NCBI GenBank assembly: GCA_022036555.1 | Contig: CM039137.1 | Coordinates: forward strand, 27,893,862 to 27,957,861 | Origin: Microstegium vimineum | Lineage: Eukaryota > Streptophyta > Magnoliopsida > Poales > Poaceae | Reading direction: 5' to 3' | Length of the DNA stretch: 64,000 nt | Shown here: positions 38,447 to 50,160 of the stretch, one piece after another | How positions within the stretch are numbered: the stretch's first letter is position 1 | How the letters are laid out: every line of letters begins with the position of its first letter | Made by a program: the position numbers and the translations under genes | The notes under the pieces: generated by a model | Databases searched by the model: none | What the model was told of the DNA's origin: nothing | The model's input: the letters and a program-made list of their open reading frames with translations, nothing else

Positions 38447-38949
38447 TGCCTTTTATGTGAAAGCTCAATTAGATGAATTTGATTCTAACCGTGCAAGAAA
38501 TTAATCTGTAGGTTTTGTTGTTTCTAGATCTCGTTGGTAAAAGGATCAGGACACGCCAAACGGTGAGTTAAACCACCAGCTGTCGTTACATCTTATAGCA
38601 GGCCTTGTCTATTGTCTCACCTGCATGTGTGTGCTGTACTAAACATGTAAATATAAATATGTTGTGCCAATGTACGCTATCATATATAGTCATCTATCGT
38701 TAGTCAGATTACTAATGTTGTGAATTCCGGTAGATGGAAAGTATGGGAGTGGAAAACGAGCACTTTGTGACATGCATTCTGGAATTGGTGCTCTCTCCAT
38801 GTCATCTCTTATCTCCAAACTGTGCCGTTTCTGCGTTATACAATCGGCCTGAATCCGGATGACGGTAGAATGACATACATTGTGCTACACTATTCTTTCC
38901 AAAGCACCGCTTCCAAATCATTGTAGCGTGCCAAGTCGTTTACAAATTA
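38447..38949. other. POLA1 3' UTR and downstream flank
   Basis: Non-coding. The sequence after the TGA at 38444-38446 contains possible 3' UTR splice-like signals but no open frame of interest. Confidence 0.5.
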
Positions 38950-39166
38950 CTCCCTCCATCTCAAGCTCCATCTCAAGTTTGATAAAACTTATAGTTCAAT
39001 ACAATAACATTTATAATTTCATTAAATTCATTATTAATTATATTTTTATAGTATATTTATTTGATGTTATAATTCTTTATAGGTTTTTTCTATAATTATT
39101 GGTTAAATTTGAGATTATTTGATTATTTAGATTTTTAGAATGTCTTATAATTTGGAATAGAGGGAG
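38950..39166. repeat. Stowaway MITE
   Basis: CTCCCTCCATCTCAAG at 38950 and TTGGAATAGAGGGAG ending at 39166 are inverted, with TA on both sides (38948-38949, 39167-39168). 217 bp and AT-rich, typical of Tc1/mariner-derived Stowaway. Confidence 0.85.
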
Positions 39167-39208
39167 TACTACAATGAGGTATGGTAATTTTGGCAGCTAA
39201 TTGGCATG

Positions 39209-39493
39209 GAAGAGCATCTCCGGTCATAGGCCCCAAATTAAGCCCCTACATTTTCATTTGGGAGGTGACTTGTAAAATTTAAGGGTCAAATTTAAAGTCC
39301 AACTCCAGCCATAGTCCCTAATTTAGGGGGGGAGGAATAGAAGGGTATCATTCCTGGGGATCCGAAACTAAACTTTGAGGACCCTCCTAAAATGAGAGCC
39401 CAAATAGAAGGTGAAGTGGAGTAAATTTTTTTGGACCAAGTCCCTAGATTTATAATAAGGGCCTGTTTAGGGGCTCCACTGAAGTTGCTCTTA
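39209..39493. repeat. MITE with GAGCATCTCCGG / GAAGTTGCTC ends
   Basis: GAGCATCTCCGGTCATAGGCCCC at the left and GGGGCTCCACTGAAGTTGCTC at the right are imperfect inverted ends. The interior has GGGCC and AATTTAGGG motifs. This style is common near grass genes, probably PIF/Harbinger-derived. Confidence 0.5.
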
Positions 39494-39617
39494 TGCTCTC
39501 AGATGACATTTGGCGGCAATGTATAATAGCCGGTTAAAAATGTTAACGAGGTCCATTGCGACTTCCATAGTCCCATCCATCATCGTAGTCCACAACTCTC
39601 ATTGCACTATATTTATG

Positions 39618-39742
39618 TGGCTCTGTTCATTTGGCTTATGAGCCACCAAAACAGTGTTTTTGTCTCATAGAAAAACAGTAAAAGAACAACATTAGCCGAT
39701 TTATCAGCCTGCCACAAAAACGGTCAAACGAACAGGCCGATG
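39618..39742. repeat. Short hAT-like MITE
   Basis: GGCTCTGTTCATTTGGCTTA faces CAAACGAACAGGCC across about 125 bp. The interior can fold (GGCTTATGAGCC). No coding sequence. Confidence 0.5.
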
Positions 39743-39818
39743 AATGACAGTGTTGACTAGACACAAGTAGATGCTTTATGAATTATTAATTATATTTGTT
39801 GGAGTTAAATGTTCACGC

Positions 39819-40991
39819 TGTCATACCCCAAATTACGGAAGACTTTTCCATGTATGTCATTATAAAAGATCGCCCTAGCCTCTGTGTCACTGAAAAGTTC
39901 GTTCCGACCTATGTGACCAACACCATCTTTGTTTTTCCCTCCATGCCATTCCGTTCACCTTGTGTGAGTTCTCAACACTTTGACCGTCCTGACAGATGGG
40001 TCTAGGCCGGTTAAATGTCCATCCTGCCCTCGGTGTTCACAAGTCACACGCTCCCTCTCCCGTTCACTCTCCTCCTGTGGGGTCAGCGACGGAAGCCGCC
40101 GAGACGCCGCGGGGCTACCGGGGCGAGGGCGTGGCGCGGACCGCTGGGGCGCCGCCGGGCCACAGGGTGCGGACCGCCGGGACGCCGCGGGGCCGCCGAG
40201 GCGAGACGGGGCTGCCGGGGCGAGGCGGAGCCGCCGGGGCGCCGGGGCGCCGCCGGGCCACAGGCCGCGGACCGCCGGGACGCCGTGGGGCCGCCGAGGC
40301 GAGGCGGAACTGCCGGGGCGAGGCGCGGACCGCCGGGCCGCCGAGGCGAGGCGGAGCTGCCGGGGCGAGGCGCGGACCGCCGGGCCGCCGCGGGGCCGCC
40401 GAGGCGAGGCGGGGCTGCCGGTGCGAGGCGGAGCCGCCGGGGCGAGGGCGAGGCCGTCGCCGTGCGTGGTGCGGGCGTGTCACGCCGCTCCGCCGCCGCT
40501 GCCTCGCGTGCGCGCCGCCGCCGTCGCCTGGAGGACGCGCGCGTGTGCTGCGCCGCGGCGCGGGCGTGCTGCGTCGCCGCCGCCGCCGCCAAGGCAGGCC
40601 CGCAGCAAACCACAGTGCAAGGCGGGCGCGGGGTCACGCGCACGGCAAAGCTCCGGCATAGCCGCCGCGGGCGCAGGGCGGGTGGCGAGGGGGAGCTCGG
40701 TTCCGGTCGTTGCAGGTGCGGCCGAGCTCTGTTTCGGCCACCGTGGGCCGCAGCCGTGCGGGCGTGCCGCGCCGCCACTGCCTCGCGTGTGCGGATGCGT
40801 GACGCGCCGCCATCGCCTTGCGTGTGCGCCGGCGTGCTACATGTCGCCGCGTTGAGCACACCACCGACCATAGCTGGGCACACGACCCAGTTTTCTAAGG
40901 GATAACTGGGAGCACCGGAGCTTCCAGCCGCGCGGGCGTGCTGTGGCCGCACGAGCTGCTGCTCACCGCCCGTGGCCTCCAGCGGAACTTT
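39819..40991. other. LTR-like start followed by GC-rich tandem array
   Basis: TGTCATACCCCAAATTACGG at 39819 looks like the start of a grass LTR. From about 40090 the sequence becomes extremely GC-rich, with degenerate tandem copies built on CCGAGGCGAGGCGG and GCGGACCGCCGGG (densest 40140-40450). Open frames of 220-290 codons occur on both strands at once, a product of GC composition and repeats, not evidence of a gene. The block runs into the assembly gap, so its true end is unknown. Confidence 0.5.
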
Positions 40992-41091
40992 NNNNNNNNN
41001 NNNNNNNNNNNNNNNNNNNNNNNNNNNNNNNNNNNNNNNNNNNNNNNNNNNNNNNNNNNNNNNNNNNNNNNNNNNNNNNNNNNNNNNNNNN
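40992..41091. other. Assembly gap (100 N)
   Basis: Exactly 100 Ns, the usual placeholder for a scaffold gap of unknown size. It follows directly on the GC-rich repeat array. Confidence 0.99.
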
Positions 41092-41405
41092 CTATCTTTT
41101 TATCTCTTCTTCCGTGTATTCTTGTTGTCACTTTTCTAATAACATAAATTTCTGGCTTTATATATTTGTCTATATTTCAATTAAAAGAAACATGATATGT
41201 AGATTTTTTCTCTCTATGTGCTTCCTCTAAGCCGAAGGTTGTATCTTAATATTAGTGATGTGTTCTTCCCTAACTGCTATTCCCCAACCTGTTCATGTCT
41301 GATTCTTTCTAATACTACAAAATTCTTTCTCGCCTGATCCGTGATCATAACACAAACTCTCATGGGTTAAGGAAGGAAGTATTAGCGTCGGAAGCAACAT
41401 TGTCG

Positions 41406-41723
41406 TTGTCAAGGGGTTCACGGCGCAATGGCAAAGGTCATTGGTTGGGGGGCTCCCACCCAGGGTTCAAATCTTGGGTGCGACACTTTATTCTGGATTT
41501 ATTCTAGAATTTTCCAGCGCTACGCATTAAGTGGTAGGCGACGTTCCCGTCGACAGCGAGCCTGCGAGGCGCCTGTGGTGACTTCGTGAACTTCAAGATT
41601 TGCCGGCTCAGTCATTCGAAGGTGCTCATAGGGGTAGGGTTTGCGTGCGTGTGTTCGTAGGGGCGAGTATGCGTGCGTGTTGAGTGAGTGTCTGCGTTGT
41701 ACTGTGTACTCTAAAAAAAAAGA
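41406..41723 (+). mobile_element. tRNA-derived SINE with target-site duplication
   Basis: The head has an A-box-like region (GGCGCAATGGCAAAGG) and a clear B box GGTTCAAATC (41464-41473). The body includes GGTGACTTCGTGAACTTCAAG and TGCTCATAGGGGTAGGG, which I associate with abundant grass SINEs, and the tail is poly-A (41713-41721). A 16-bp duplication flanks it: GGAAGCAACATTGTCG (41390-41405) and GGAAGCGACGTTGTCG (41724-41739), two mismatches. Confidence 0.8.
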
Positions 41724-41739
41724 GGAAGCGACGTTGTCG

Positions 41740-43350
41740 CTCGTCCAAAGAATATGAACAGGGTTTTCACCCGAAGAATTTTGCAAAGTGGAATTTGAAG
41801 GCGCCACAATGACACCCTCAACACGAAAAGCGGCATTCACAAACATCGTTGCATGATCTCTGTTCGCACCAGCCAAACCTTGTGCTCTGAGCCATCCATC
41901 CGTGGTCACCAAGTCAAAGTGTCGCACGCCAAGGGGACGTCAACCATGACACCCCGCACGAGCGCAATCGCCACAATGCAACGCCGGCGCAAAACTGCCG
42001 CCCTCGCTAAGTTGCATATGTCAATGTCGTTGTTGCTCAAAAGCACAACCAAGGCCACGCTGCAGCCGCCGCTTGCCGCCAGAGCTAGGCGACTCCAATG
42101 CACGGTTAACATCCGACCGAGACACATGTCCCAAACCGTTCTTCGTGTGACCGTCAGAAAAGGCCCCTGTCCAGGTCCGGCCATGGAGAGGCCGGATCCA
42201 CCCAAGGCGACGAAGGACAGCCGAGCCGAGCTCACATTACCACCAGGTCACCGATCGAACCAAAAGACTGTCTGTTCATCCTCTATTTGTCCTAATTATC
42301 AAGATTCTCTCCTCTATACGTCTTTCTTCCGCACTCATCCTCCTCTATACCCTATACTCTATATCAATTACTAATATTATAGCTCATTTATAACTTTATC
42401 GAAATATATTCATCTGAGATCTTATTTTGAAGGATTTGTTGAAATAAATTTAATGGTGCAAACGGAATTTAATTTGGTTTACTGGTTATAGCATTTTTAG
42501 TTTGTAAATGGAAATTACACGTTGTTCGAGGATGCACAGTACCCGCAGGGCCAACCATGCAGTGTCCTTTCTCTCTGCGCTAAAGAGCAAGCCAAAAAAA
42601 ACTAGCCGCCGTCGTCGCTGGTCCCCCTCCCTTCTCCTTCGGCATCTCGTTAGGGCCCGAAGAGAGTGGGGATCCATTGTTTTTAATAAGTTTCTCCAGT
42701 GGATCAAGTTTCTAGGGTTAGGTTCTCCGGCGGCGCGAGCTTGGTGGAGGAGGCGGCGCTGCCATGGTGGAATAAAGTCCTCCCGGTCTTCGTCCACCTC
42801 GTCGTCGTCTACTCCGGTGACGATGAGAGGCCTGTGAGGTGGTGTAGGAGTCTGCGGCGGCTGCTGTTTTGTCGTCACGGCGGAGCGGCGGTGCTCGTGC
42901 CGCGTCTAAGGTCAAGGATACGGTGGCGGCTGAGGGCATGGCGGCAAGATGGAGTACGGTGGATCGAATGCGATCTACCGGCGGCACGGATCGGGATTGA
43001 GAGAGCTTGGCTTCACCGCGACGACGGATGTCATCGTCAGCACCACTCTCGTTGTTTCAATCTGGATTGTGATCCTGACGGATGGGCGCTCAAAGACTTC
43101 TTCGCTTCCGCGAGATCGAGCGTCTGCTGCAGTCCACCTCAACACCGGTGGTTTCCTCCGGCTTCTGGTGATTCAAATTTGGCGACGTCGGCTAGTGTCG
43201 GCGGTCTTCGTCGGCAGCGAATGCAGCCGGTTTTCTTTCTCGTAGAATATAGGTTGGACAACTGTCCTACGTATCTTTCTTCGGTGTTACTTATATTTGA
43301 ACATATTTTTCTATTAATTAATACAGATATACTTTATAAAAAAATGAGTA
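41740..43350. other. Unrecognised sequence, possibly retroelement remnants
   Basis: 41740-42240 has an open minus-strand stretch without a known domain. 42500-43245 is GC-rich with an open plus frame (42699 onward) lacking any motif. It is followed by an AT-rich tail and A7 at about 43337-43343, which could be the end of a poly-A retroposon. GTGCAAACGGAATTTAA at 42457-42473 recurs in the element at 44046-44972. No function is assigned. Confidence 0.3.
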
Positions 43351-44045
43351 ATTCTTCCGGCACAAATAGAGCAGGACTGAGCTTAGAGTATATCGTAACG
43401 GGCAGCGGTGCACCTTTTTTTTTCCCCTGCAAATCGATACTCGAGTACGGTTTACCGGCTAGCGGTGCAGTTAGTCTAAGCTCGTGTCCATCGTGGAAAC
43501 ACGCTAGGCCTATCCAAGCCACATAAACGTGCTGACGTGCACCTGTACGTGCACACGTTAAGCAATAGGAAGCCAGTCGTTTCTTACATGTCCCACACGT
43601 ACGCACTCATGGTGTCATGCATCTAGAGACTTCGTGACCTTGTAGCGTTTAGGACTCGAATGGACACCAATGTAGGCCTATGCATCGCCAGCATCTGCGT
43701 ACTTAATACCTTGTGGGCCATGCTGCCACAACTTTGGTCATCGTCGCGACGAGGCCAGCAATACCCGTCCACCGACACGGTCGCAAATCACATATTCGCG
43801 TTTATGTTGTTCTCTAGCCACCATAGATCAATTGGTTGATTACTTTCACTGGAAACCTACCCATCCAGGTTTGACTTATGACAAAACGTACTGATGATGT
43901 GACAGTAAAAAAGAACGGAGACAATGAATTTGTCACAAGTCAAATATCATCATTTTTAACCATATAGTTCTACAAATTTTTATAGTTTCAAAGCATACAA
44001 ATTCTACATTAGGAAAGTGTTTCTCGTAACACTGGCTGGGGCCGT
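43351..44045. other. Intergenic DNA, nothing recognised
   Basis: No supported gene, repeat boundary or structured RNA is seen. Confidence 0.4.
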
Positions 44046-44972
44046 TGGCCGAAAGTCCATTTTAGCGATCGATCGTTCATATTGAACGAGTGAACGATCA
44101 GACACGCGCGTCAGAGTGTTGCGCGCGGCATTTCTCACCCCGCTTCTTTTTTCTTCAGTGTTGATGTTAGTTTAAAAAAATAATATATTTATTTTAAATT
44201 TCTATAACTTTTAAACCGTGTATTTATTTTTAATTTCGTTTGCACTAATGTATTATACGCGACGAGATGAACAAAACTAGGCCACACTTATATATGTTTT
44301 GTTTTGTTGTTTTAATAGAAATTTATGTATATTAACTTAGAATTTATAAGTTATGCATATAAGTTGTATTGTACACAAGTTGTATATAATAACTTATATA
44401 TATAAGTTGTGGTTTATAACTTTTGTATGTAAGTTGTGTTTCTAAGTTTTGATATAAGTTACAAGTTAATTCGTTGATTTGTGTATTAATATTTTTGTGT
44501 TTATAAGTTTTACTATAAGTTATAAGTTAATTTGTTTCTTGGTGTTTAATAACTTTTTATAAATAAGTTGTGTTTCATAACTTTTGAGTTTTAAAGTTTT
44601 TCACATAAGTTGTGTTTTATAAGTTATATGCTATAATTTATTAGAAAAAATTCTTCAAAACATATGCAAGTGGGTTCTAGTTTTTTTCGGCTCGTCGCAT
44701 AGAACGCACTAGTGCAAACGGAATTAGAAACAAATCCACCATTTAGAAGTTATAGCATTTTGAAATTAATATTTTGCTTTTTTTTAGCGCGGACATCAGC
44801 CTGCATAGCGGGTGTGCATCCGAACCAGATGAGATGAGCACGTCAACACCATTCAAAATAGGAAAGATGTGGGATTTATTTTTTTTCAAAAAAGAAAACA
44901 AACACATGTCGAAAAATTGTTCGCTAGATAGAATTCCAACGAGCGTTCGCTATTTAGTCTGACTTTGACCCC
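44046..44972. mobile_element. Long-inverted-repeat DNA element (MULE-like)
   Basis: The outer 230 bp or so of each end are imperfect inverted copies. GGCCGAAAGTCCATTTTAGCG at the left matches the reverse of CGCTATTTAGTCTGACTTTG at the right. The inner arms (about 44198-44281 and 44680-44762) share ATTTCGTTTGCACTA and the CGACGAG block. The core 44339-44640 is AT-rich with many ATAAGTTGTG / TTATAACTT copies. No transposase. Long TIRs suggest a Mutator-like non-autonomous element; no target duplication was confirmed. Confidence 0.6.
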
Positions 44973-46230
44973 TAACATTTGAAAAAAAATAAAAGTATAA
45001 TTTTATACTCTCTGTCCAAATTTATCTGGACGTTTAGGATTGAAACGAGGAACTTAGTGATCTTGTGAAATTACTATACTGCCCCTTTAAAGGACGTCTG
45101 GCATCTATAGAATTAGCAAAACACAGTGCATTTCCACTGACACAAAAAATGTAAAAAGGAGTTTCACATAAAAGCAAAGCAATGCCTTCAATAGCACAAT
45201 ACGTGTCCTGAAATAAGCAGCCTATGCTATCACAGAAACTTCTAAGGCCTGTTTGAAACGCGATATATTTTTTCAAATGAATTCCTGATTTAATTCCTAT
45301 ATGTCAGTCAATGACTGATTCCTACGTAAAATCATGAAATTTATAGCAATTTGCTCTGTCTTCAAACAGCCTACGCATTTGTCCAACTTTAATTGAATAA
45401 ATTTAATTATTACTTAGTTTTGTATTTAACTAATAAAAAATCTAAATTTAATCTCATACTTAATAAAAATAGTATCTTAATTTTTGAAAGTCAATTTTTT
45501 TTAACTATGACTAAATATATATAAGAAAATATCAATATTTGACGTACATAATTACTATTATTGAATGTATTTTCTTAGATATAAATATTATTAATATTTT
45601 CTAGAAGCACTGACACTCGGCCCCTTATCAATAATTTCTGACTCCGCCACTTTCTCATAATAAATCTAAAAATATATTTGCCTGAAAGAGTGAATCTAAA
45701 AAATATAAGTCAATCTTTATTTATTTATTTATTAAAAATGATGATCAAAGAAATAAATGTTTGACTTAGCATAAGCCTACGACAAGTAAAAACAAATGTA
45801 CGGAGTAAAACCTAGCAGGAGTAGGTATAAATACGGCTGCGTGCTTTTAGTGTACAAATACGGCTACGTGCTTTTAGTGGTAGCGTAAGTACTGATTTGA
45901 ATAATCGAATTACATTATCCATATGTCAACGCATACTTTACAAAATCTGGGTTTCGTGTGCCAGATGCCCATGTCTAAACAGAACACGCGATCTTTTGGC
46001 CTTTTGGGTATCTGCTTCTTCGGTTGTTCGGAGGCTGTTGAACAACCGGGCGTGTCAGGTCGTCACAAAGCACCCGAATGCGCGGTAGACACTCCCTTTC
46101 AGCAGATTCACCCGTACAAAAATCCCAGACAGAGCAACATTGGTAGTTATGCAACCCCTCCAACCCCAACTGTTTTGCATCAGCCTCTCCGACCTTGGCT
46201 AGCTACTGACCTGAAGCAAGTCTCCACTGC
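44973..46230. other. Intergenic DNA and acyltransferase promoter
   Basis: A Stowaway-like end (TACTCTCTGTCC) lies near 45008. A small MITE at about 45243-45375 has AAGGCCTGTTTGAAACG facing CTTCAAACAGCCTACG. A hairpin GGTTGTTC...GAACAACC lies at about 46022-46047. The rest is AT-rich with no gene. Confidence 0.5.
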
Positions 46231-46238
46231 TATATAAA
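46231..46238 (+). promoter_or_regulatory. TATA box of the BAHD acyltransferase gene
   Basis: TATATAAA lies 93-100 bp upstream of the ATG at 46331, in a C-rich context consistent with a transcription start around 46260-46270. Confidence 0.75.
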
Positions 46239-46330
46239 CACTGCCCTCGCCCAGACCCCTCTACTCAAATCACAAACCCCACACTCTCTCTTGCGCACAC
46301 ACTCTCCGTCAGACGCACACGTCGTTAACC

Positions 46331-49028
46331 ATGGTGAGTGACATGCTACATCTCAGCTTAATTAGTTGCTAACCAAGAATACTTTGGTAAACAACCATGC
46401 ATGTCTGTGACACCATCCTCGTCACCATTTTCTTTGCGCGATGCAGGTTGTCGAGATGAAGGAGAACGGCGGCGTGGCGTTGGCGGCGGGCGAGAAGGCG
46501 CCGCAGCTGGGCGTGAAGCGCGGCGTGGCGACGCTGGTGGCGCCGGCGGAGGCGACGCCGACGGGCGGGCAGTACTACCTGTCCAACCTGGACCAGAACA
46601 TCGCGGTGATCGTGCAGACGGTGTACTGCTACAAGCCCTCGCCCAGCGGCGGCGGCAAGGACGACGTCGACGTGGCGGCCGCGCTCCGCGACGCGCTGGC
46701 GCGCGTGCTGGTGCACTACCACCCGCTGGCAGGGCGACTGGGGATCAGCCCGGAGATGAAGCTGACCGTGGAGCTGACCGGCGAGGGCGTCGTGTTCGTG
46801 GAGGCCGACGCCGCCTGCGACCTCGCCGCCGTCGGCGACCTCACCAAGCCCGACCCCGCCGCGCTCGGCCAGCTCGTCTACTCCGTCCCCGGCGCCAAGC
46901 ACATCCTCGAGATGCCCCCCATGACCGCGCAGGTACATTAACTGCCTGCTTCTCTTGCTCGTTGCCGGTTGGGTGTCATGTCTGGCGGCCGAGGTGCAGT
47001 GACCGGCCCGGGTCGCGCCACCAATGAACCGTGCCGTTAATTTCGGCCTGGCTCCGTGCGCCATTTTGGTGAAAAGCTCGCTCGTGCACGCGTCGTCTGG
47101 GTACATGCACCCGTTCTACTTTTACTGCAGCCGCGTGCAGGTGCAGAGGAACCGTGTGGAGGTGGAGTTGTTGGTTGGAAGTTGATGGAGGATAGAATAG
47201 GGGAAGTTGAAAGATGGATTCATAAGATGCCTCTTTGGTTTTAAGCTAGCATAGGAAATTGAAGAACGGAAATGGAAAATTTACTGGTCCACCTTGGGAA
47301 CTGGCCTCGTTTGGACCACTGGCAGGCTCCTCGATTTGTTTCGTGGAATTACTGCGCTCGAAACTGGTGTCTTGCGAGAAATTGGAACGGCTAGAAGCAT
47401 GCATGTTTCCATAAATAAAATAACCGGGTGGTCAGTAGAAAAAACGACAAATGGTTTTCTTGTCTCTCTTAGTATTTCTTTGTTTGCTTCAAATGAAAAT
47501 TATGTTAGGTTTTCATTCATTAAAAAAACAGATTAAATTTGTTTGGTCCATATTTGGGTTCAGTTATTTTACCAATGGAGTATTTAAATTTTTCGGCGTA
47601 TTAGTCGACCGGCACTCGCATTGGTAAAACCCCGAAAACATGAAATATGGTTAGCCGCCTGTTACCGGCCCCAGTGTTCTCTTATCTTAACTATAGTGGA
47701 ATAGTATCACTGGACACCAATGGCTGTAGTACTTACCTGATCCAGCAACTGCACCTTTCTCTCTCTCTCTCTGTCTTGTTTGTTCCTTCTTTTATCAAAA
47801 AAAGATATTGACTTGAAGGTGGGGGTGGTTATTATAGTGTCGTTAGATCACCAACCTCTACCTATAAATCAAACAGAATCACACCACCTTCTATGGAGGA
47901 TCTTTTGTTTTTTATACCCGTGAATCAACACCAAAAATGTGATTTTCCGACATGTGGGATCCCAAGATGAAAGGTAAATTCACACGTCATTTTAGTTCTC
48001 CACCAACTCAAGTGACAAATCACTAATTACTTAAGTTCCAATCAAGCATGGTGCAAAGTCACAAGACATCTTTTCCAATGTTTTCCTCAGAATTGAGAAT
48101 TACGCATACAAGCAATGCTTTTTTAAAAAAAATTACCATGGGTTAATTAATTGATGTACAGGTGACGAGGTTCAAGTGTGGGGGCTTCGCGCTTGGCCTG
48201 GCCATGAACCACTGTATGTACGACGGCATCGGCGCCATGGAGTTCGTCAACTCGTGGGCCGAGACGGCGCGCGGCGTCGCTGAGCTCACAGTGCCGCCGT
48301 TCCTGGACCGCAGCGTCCTGAAGGCGCGCGACCCGCCCGTGTACACCTTCCCGCACCACGAGTTCGCCGAGATCCCGGACGTCTCCGACACGGCGGCGCT
48401 CTACGGCGCGCAGGAGCTGCTGTACCGCTCCTTCTGCTTCGACCCGGACCAGCTGGAGCGCGTCCGCGGGCTGGCGCTCGCCGACGGCGCCCTGGGCCGC
48501 TGCACCACCTTCGAGGCGCTGTCGGGGCTCGTGTGGCGTGCGCGCACCAAGGCGCTCGGGCTGGCACCCGAGCAGCGCACCAAGCTGCTGTTCGCCGTGG
48601 ACGGGCGGCGCCGGTTCTCGCCGCCGCTCCCACGGGGCTACTTCGGCAACGGCATCGTGCTGACCAACGCCCTGGCCACGGCCGGCGAGCTGCTGTCCGC
48701 GCCCGTGTCGCGCGCGGCGGGGCTGGTGCAGGAGGCCGTGCGGATGGTGACCGACGAGTACATGCGGTCGGCGGTGGACTACTTCGAGGCGACGCGGGCC
48801 CGGCCGTCGCTGGCGTCCACGCTGCTCATCACCACGTGGTCGCGGCTCGAGTTCCACGGCGCCGACTTCGGGTGGGGCGAGCCCGTCATGTCGGGCCCAG
48901 TCACGCTGCCGGAGAAGGAGGTCATCCTCTTCCTCGCGCACGGCAAGGAGAGGAAGAGCATCAACGTGCTGCTCGGCCTGCCAGCCACCGCGATGGACGC
49001 CTTCCAAGAGCTCATGGATGAGATATGA
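46331..49028 (+). CDS. HHT1: Omega-hydroxyacid O-feruloyl transferase (BAHD)
   Basis: Three coding exons: 46331-46333 (ATG only), 46447-46932 and 48162-49028, giving 451 aa. The protein tracks Arabidopsis HHT1/ASFT closely (YLSNLDQNIAVIVQT, VLVHYHPLAGRL, MNHCMYDGIGAMEFVNSW, GYFGNGIVLTN, LASTLLITTWSRL). The BAHD catalytic H180xxxD184 (HCMYD) and the structural D398FGWG402 are intact. The family uses feruloyl-CoA to acylate omega-hydroxy fatty acids or fatty alcohols for suberin and cutin, in the cytosol. The start choice rests on ATG|GTGAGT joining GCAG|GTTGTCGAG to give MVVEMKENGG. If that intron is not used, an in-frame ATG at 46441 gives almost the same N-terminus (MQVVEM). The second intron (1229 bp) holds a CT repeat at about 47757-47771. 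Exact acyl acceptor is inferred. Confidence 0.92.
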
Positions 49029-49515
49029 TTGATTCGTCGTCGTCGGTGACGAGCCGCAATGACGGACAGGGATGGGTTTGCTATATGATGCAAGGGTGCT
49101 TATTACATTCTTGAACTGCTCTGGTCTGGTTTATAGTACAACCGTGTTAATATTCGTTCTATGTTGGTGTTTGAGTTTAATGGGCATATGATAATTTGTT
49201 ATCGTTTGCAATGGTTCACGATTAATGGAAAAATAGTAATGGCTGTTCATTTTATTGTAGTTGAGGACATGTTCCCTTTTTATACTATACTAGTAAATAT
49301 GCCCGTGCGTTGCAACAGGAATTGATTTTTTTCTCTCAATTTTGATTTTGTCACTGCTCCATGCACAGTCATGATAAGATTCACATATGAAAATATCTTA
49401 CTTGTTTGTTTATTATATATATGCTTAGTCATGGATGCCAACGTGGTGTCCCTTTCATTTTGATTTAGAGTTGTTTTGTTTTCTATTACTACCGCAACAC
49501 ATGATTGCTTAATTT
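49029..49515. other. Acyltransferase 3' UTR and start of a grass repeat
   Basis: The 3' UTR probably ends near 49250. ATACTAGTAAATATGCCCGTGCGTTGCAAC from 49287 is a terminal sequence seen in a widespread grass repeat. Its counterpart CTTTATTATTAGGTATAGAT lies near 50369, so 49283-50390 may be one decayed element containing the microsatellites. Confidence 0.45.
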
Positions 49516-49516
49516 C

Positions 49517-49582
<66 letters not shown>
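49517..49582. repeat. (ATT)n microsatellite
   Basis: About 22 uninterrupted ATT triplets. Confidence 0.97.
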
Positions 49583-49952
49583 CTATTTCTACTTTGATTA
49601 TAATTCCTTTTCATTGCTTAATTTCTATTCTAATTATCGTATTTCTATTTAGATTAGAATTTCTTTTCATGTTACTGGGATGTCTTACGTGTTTGATATC
49701 GGATTTAGAGCTCTATTTGGATTACAATTACAACTCCTACCTTTTAAGGTTATATATTAAGAAACTCTATTTGTGATCGGACTCTGTTTCGTGTTAGATA
49801 AGAGCTATTCTAACTCATATATCGTATATGAGCACGAGTGATATATATAAGTCCTGACAGAAGGAACTCATTATTACCCGATGGTTAGAGGTAGATAGAT
49901 CTAAATAGAATGGATGGACGAAAAAAAAGAACCTGAAATTTTGGCTCTTTAT

Positions 49953-49955
<3 letters not shown>

Positions 49956-50028
<73 letters not shown>
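49956..50028. repeat. (TA)n microsatellite
   Basis: About 36 TA units without interruption. Open frames through it (YIYIYI) are artefacts. Confidence 0.97.
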
Positions 50029-50029
<1 letters not shown>

Positions 50030-50089
50030 AGGAGGCTTACGGAATAGATATAGTGGACCACGAAAAACAAGGCTGAAAGATATATGTTT

Positions 50090-50090
<1 letters not shown>

Positions 50091-50158
<68 letters not shown>
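50091..50158. repeat. Compound (CT)n(AT)n microsatellite
   Basis: Eleven CT units pass directly into about 23 AT units. Confidence 0.97.

Positions 50159-50160
<2 letters not shown>

Noticed and set aside
39980..40905. Open frames of 220-296 codons on both strands
   Set aside because: They arise from GC-rich tandem repeats, have Arg/Gly/Ala/Pro-only composition, no domain, and overlap each other on opposite strands.
41464..41473. Possible tRNA gene (GGTTCAAATC B box)
   Set aside because: No cloverleaf can be built around it. The context, poly-A tail and long target duplication identify a SINE.
42699..43526. 275-codon plus-strand frame
   Set aside because: No recognised domain, abrupt change from GC-rich to AT-rich inside the frame, no splice pattern. 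It looks like repeat-derived DNA.
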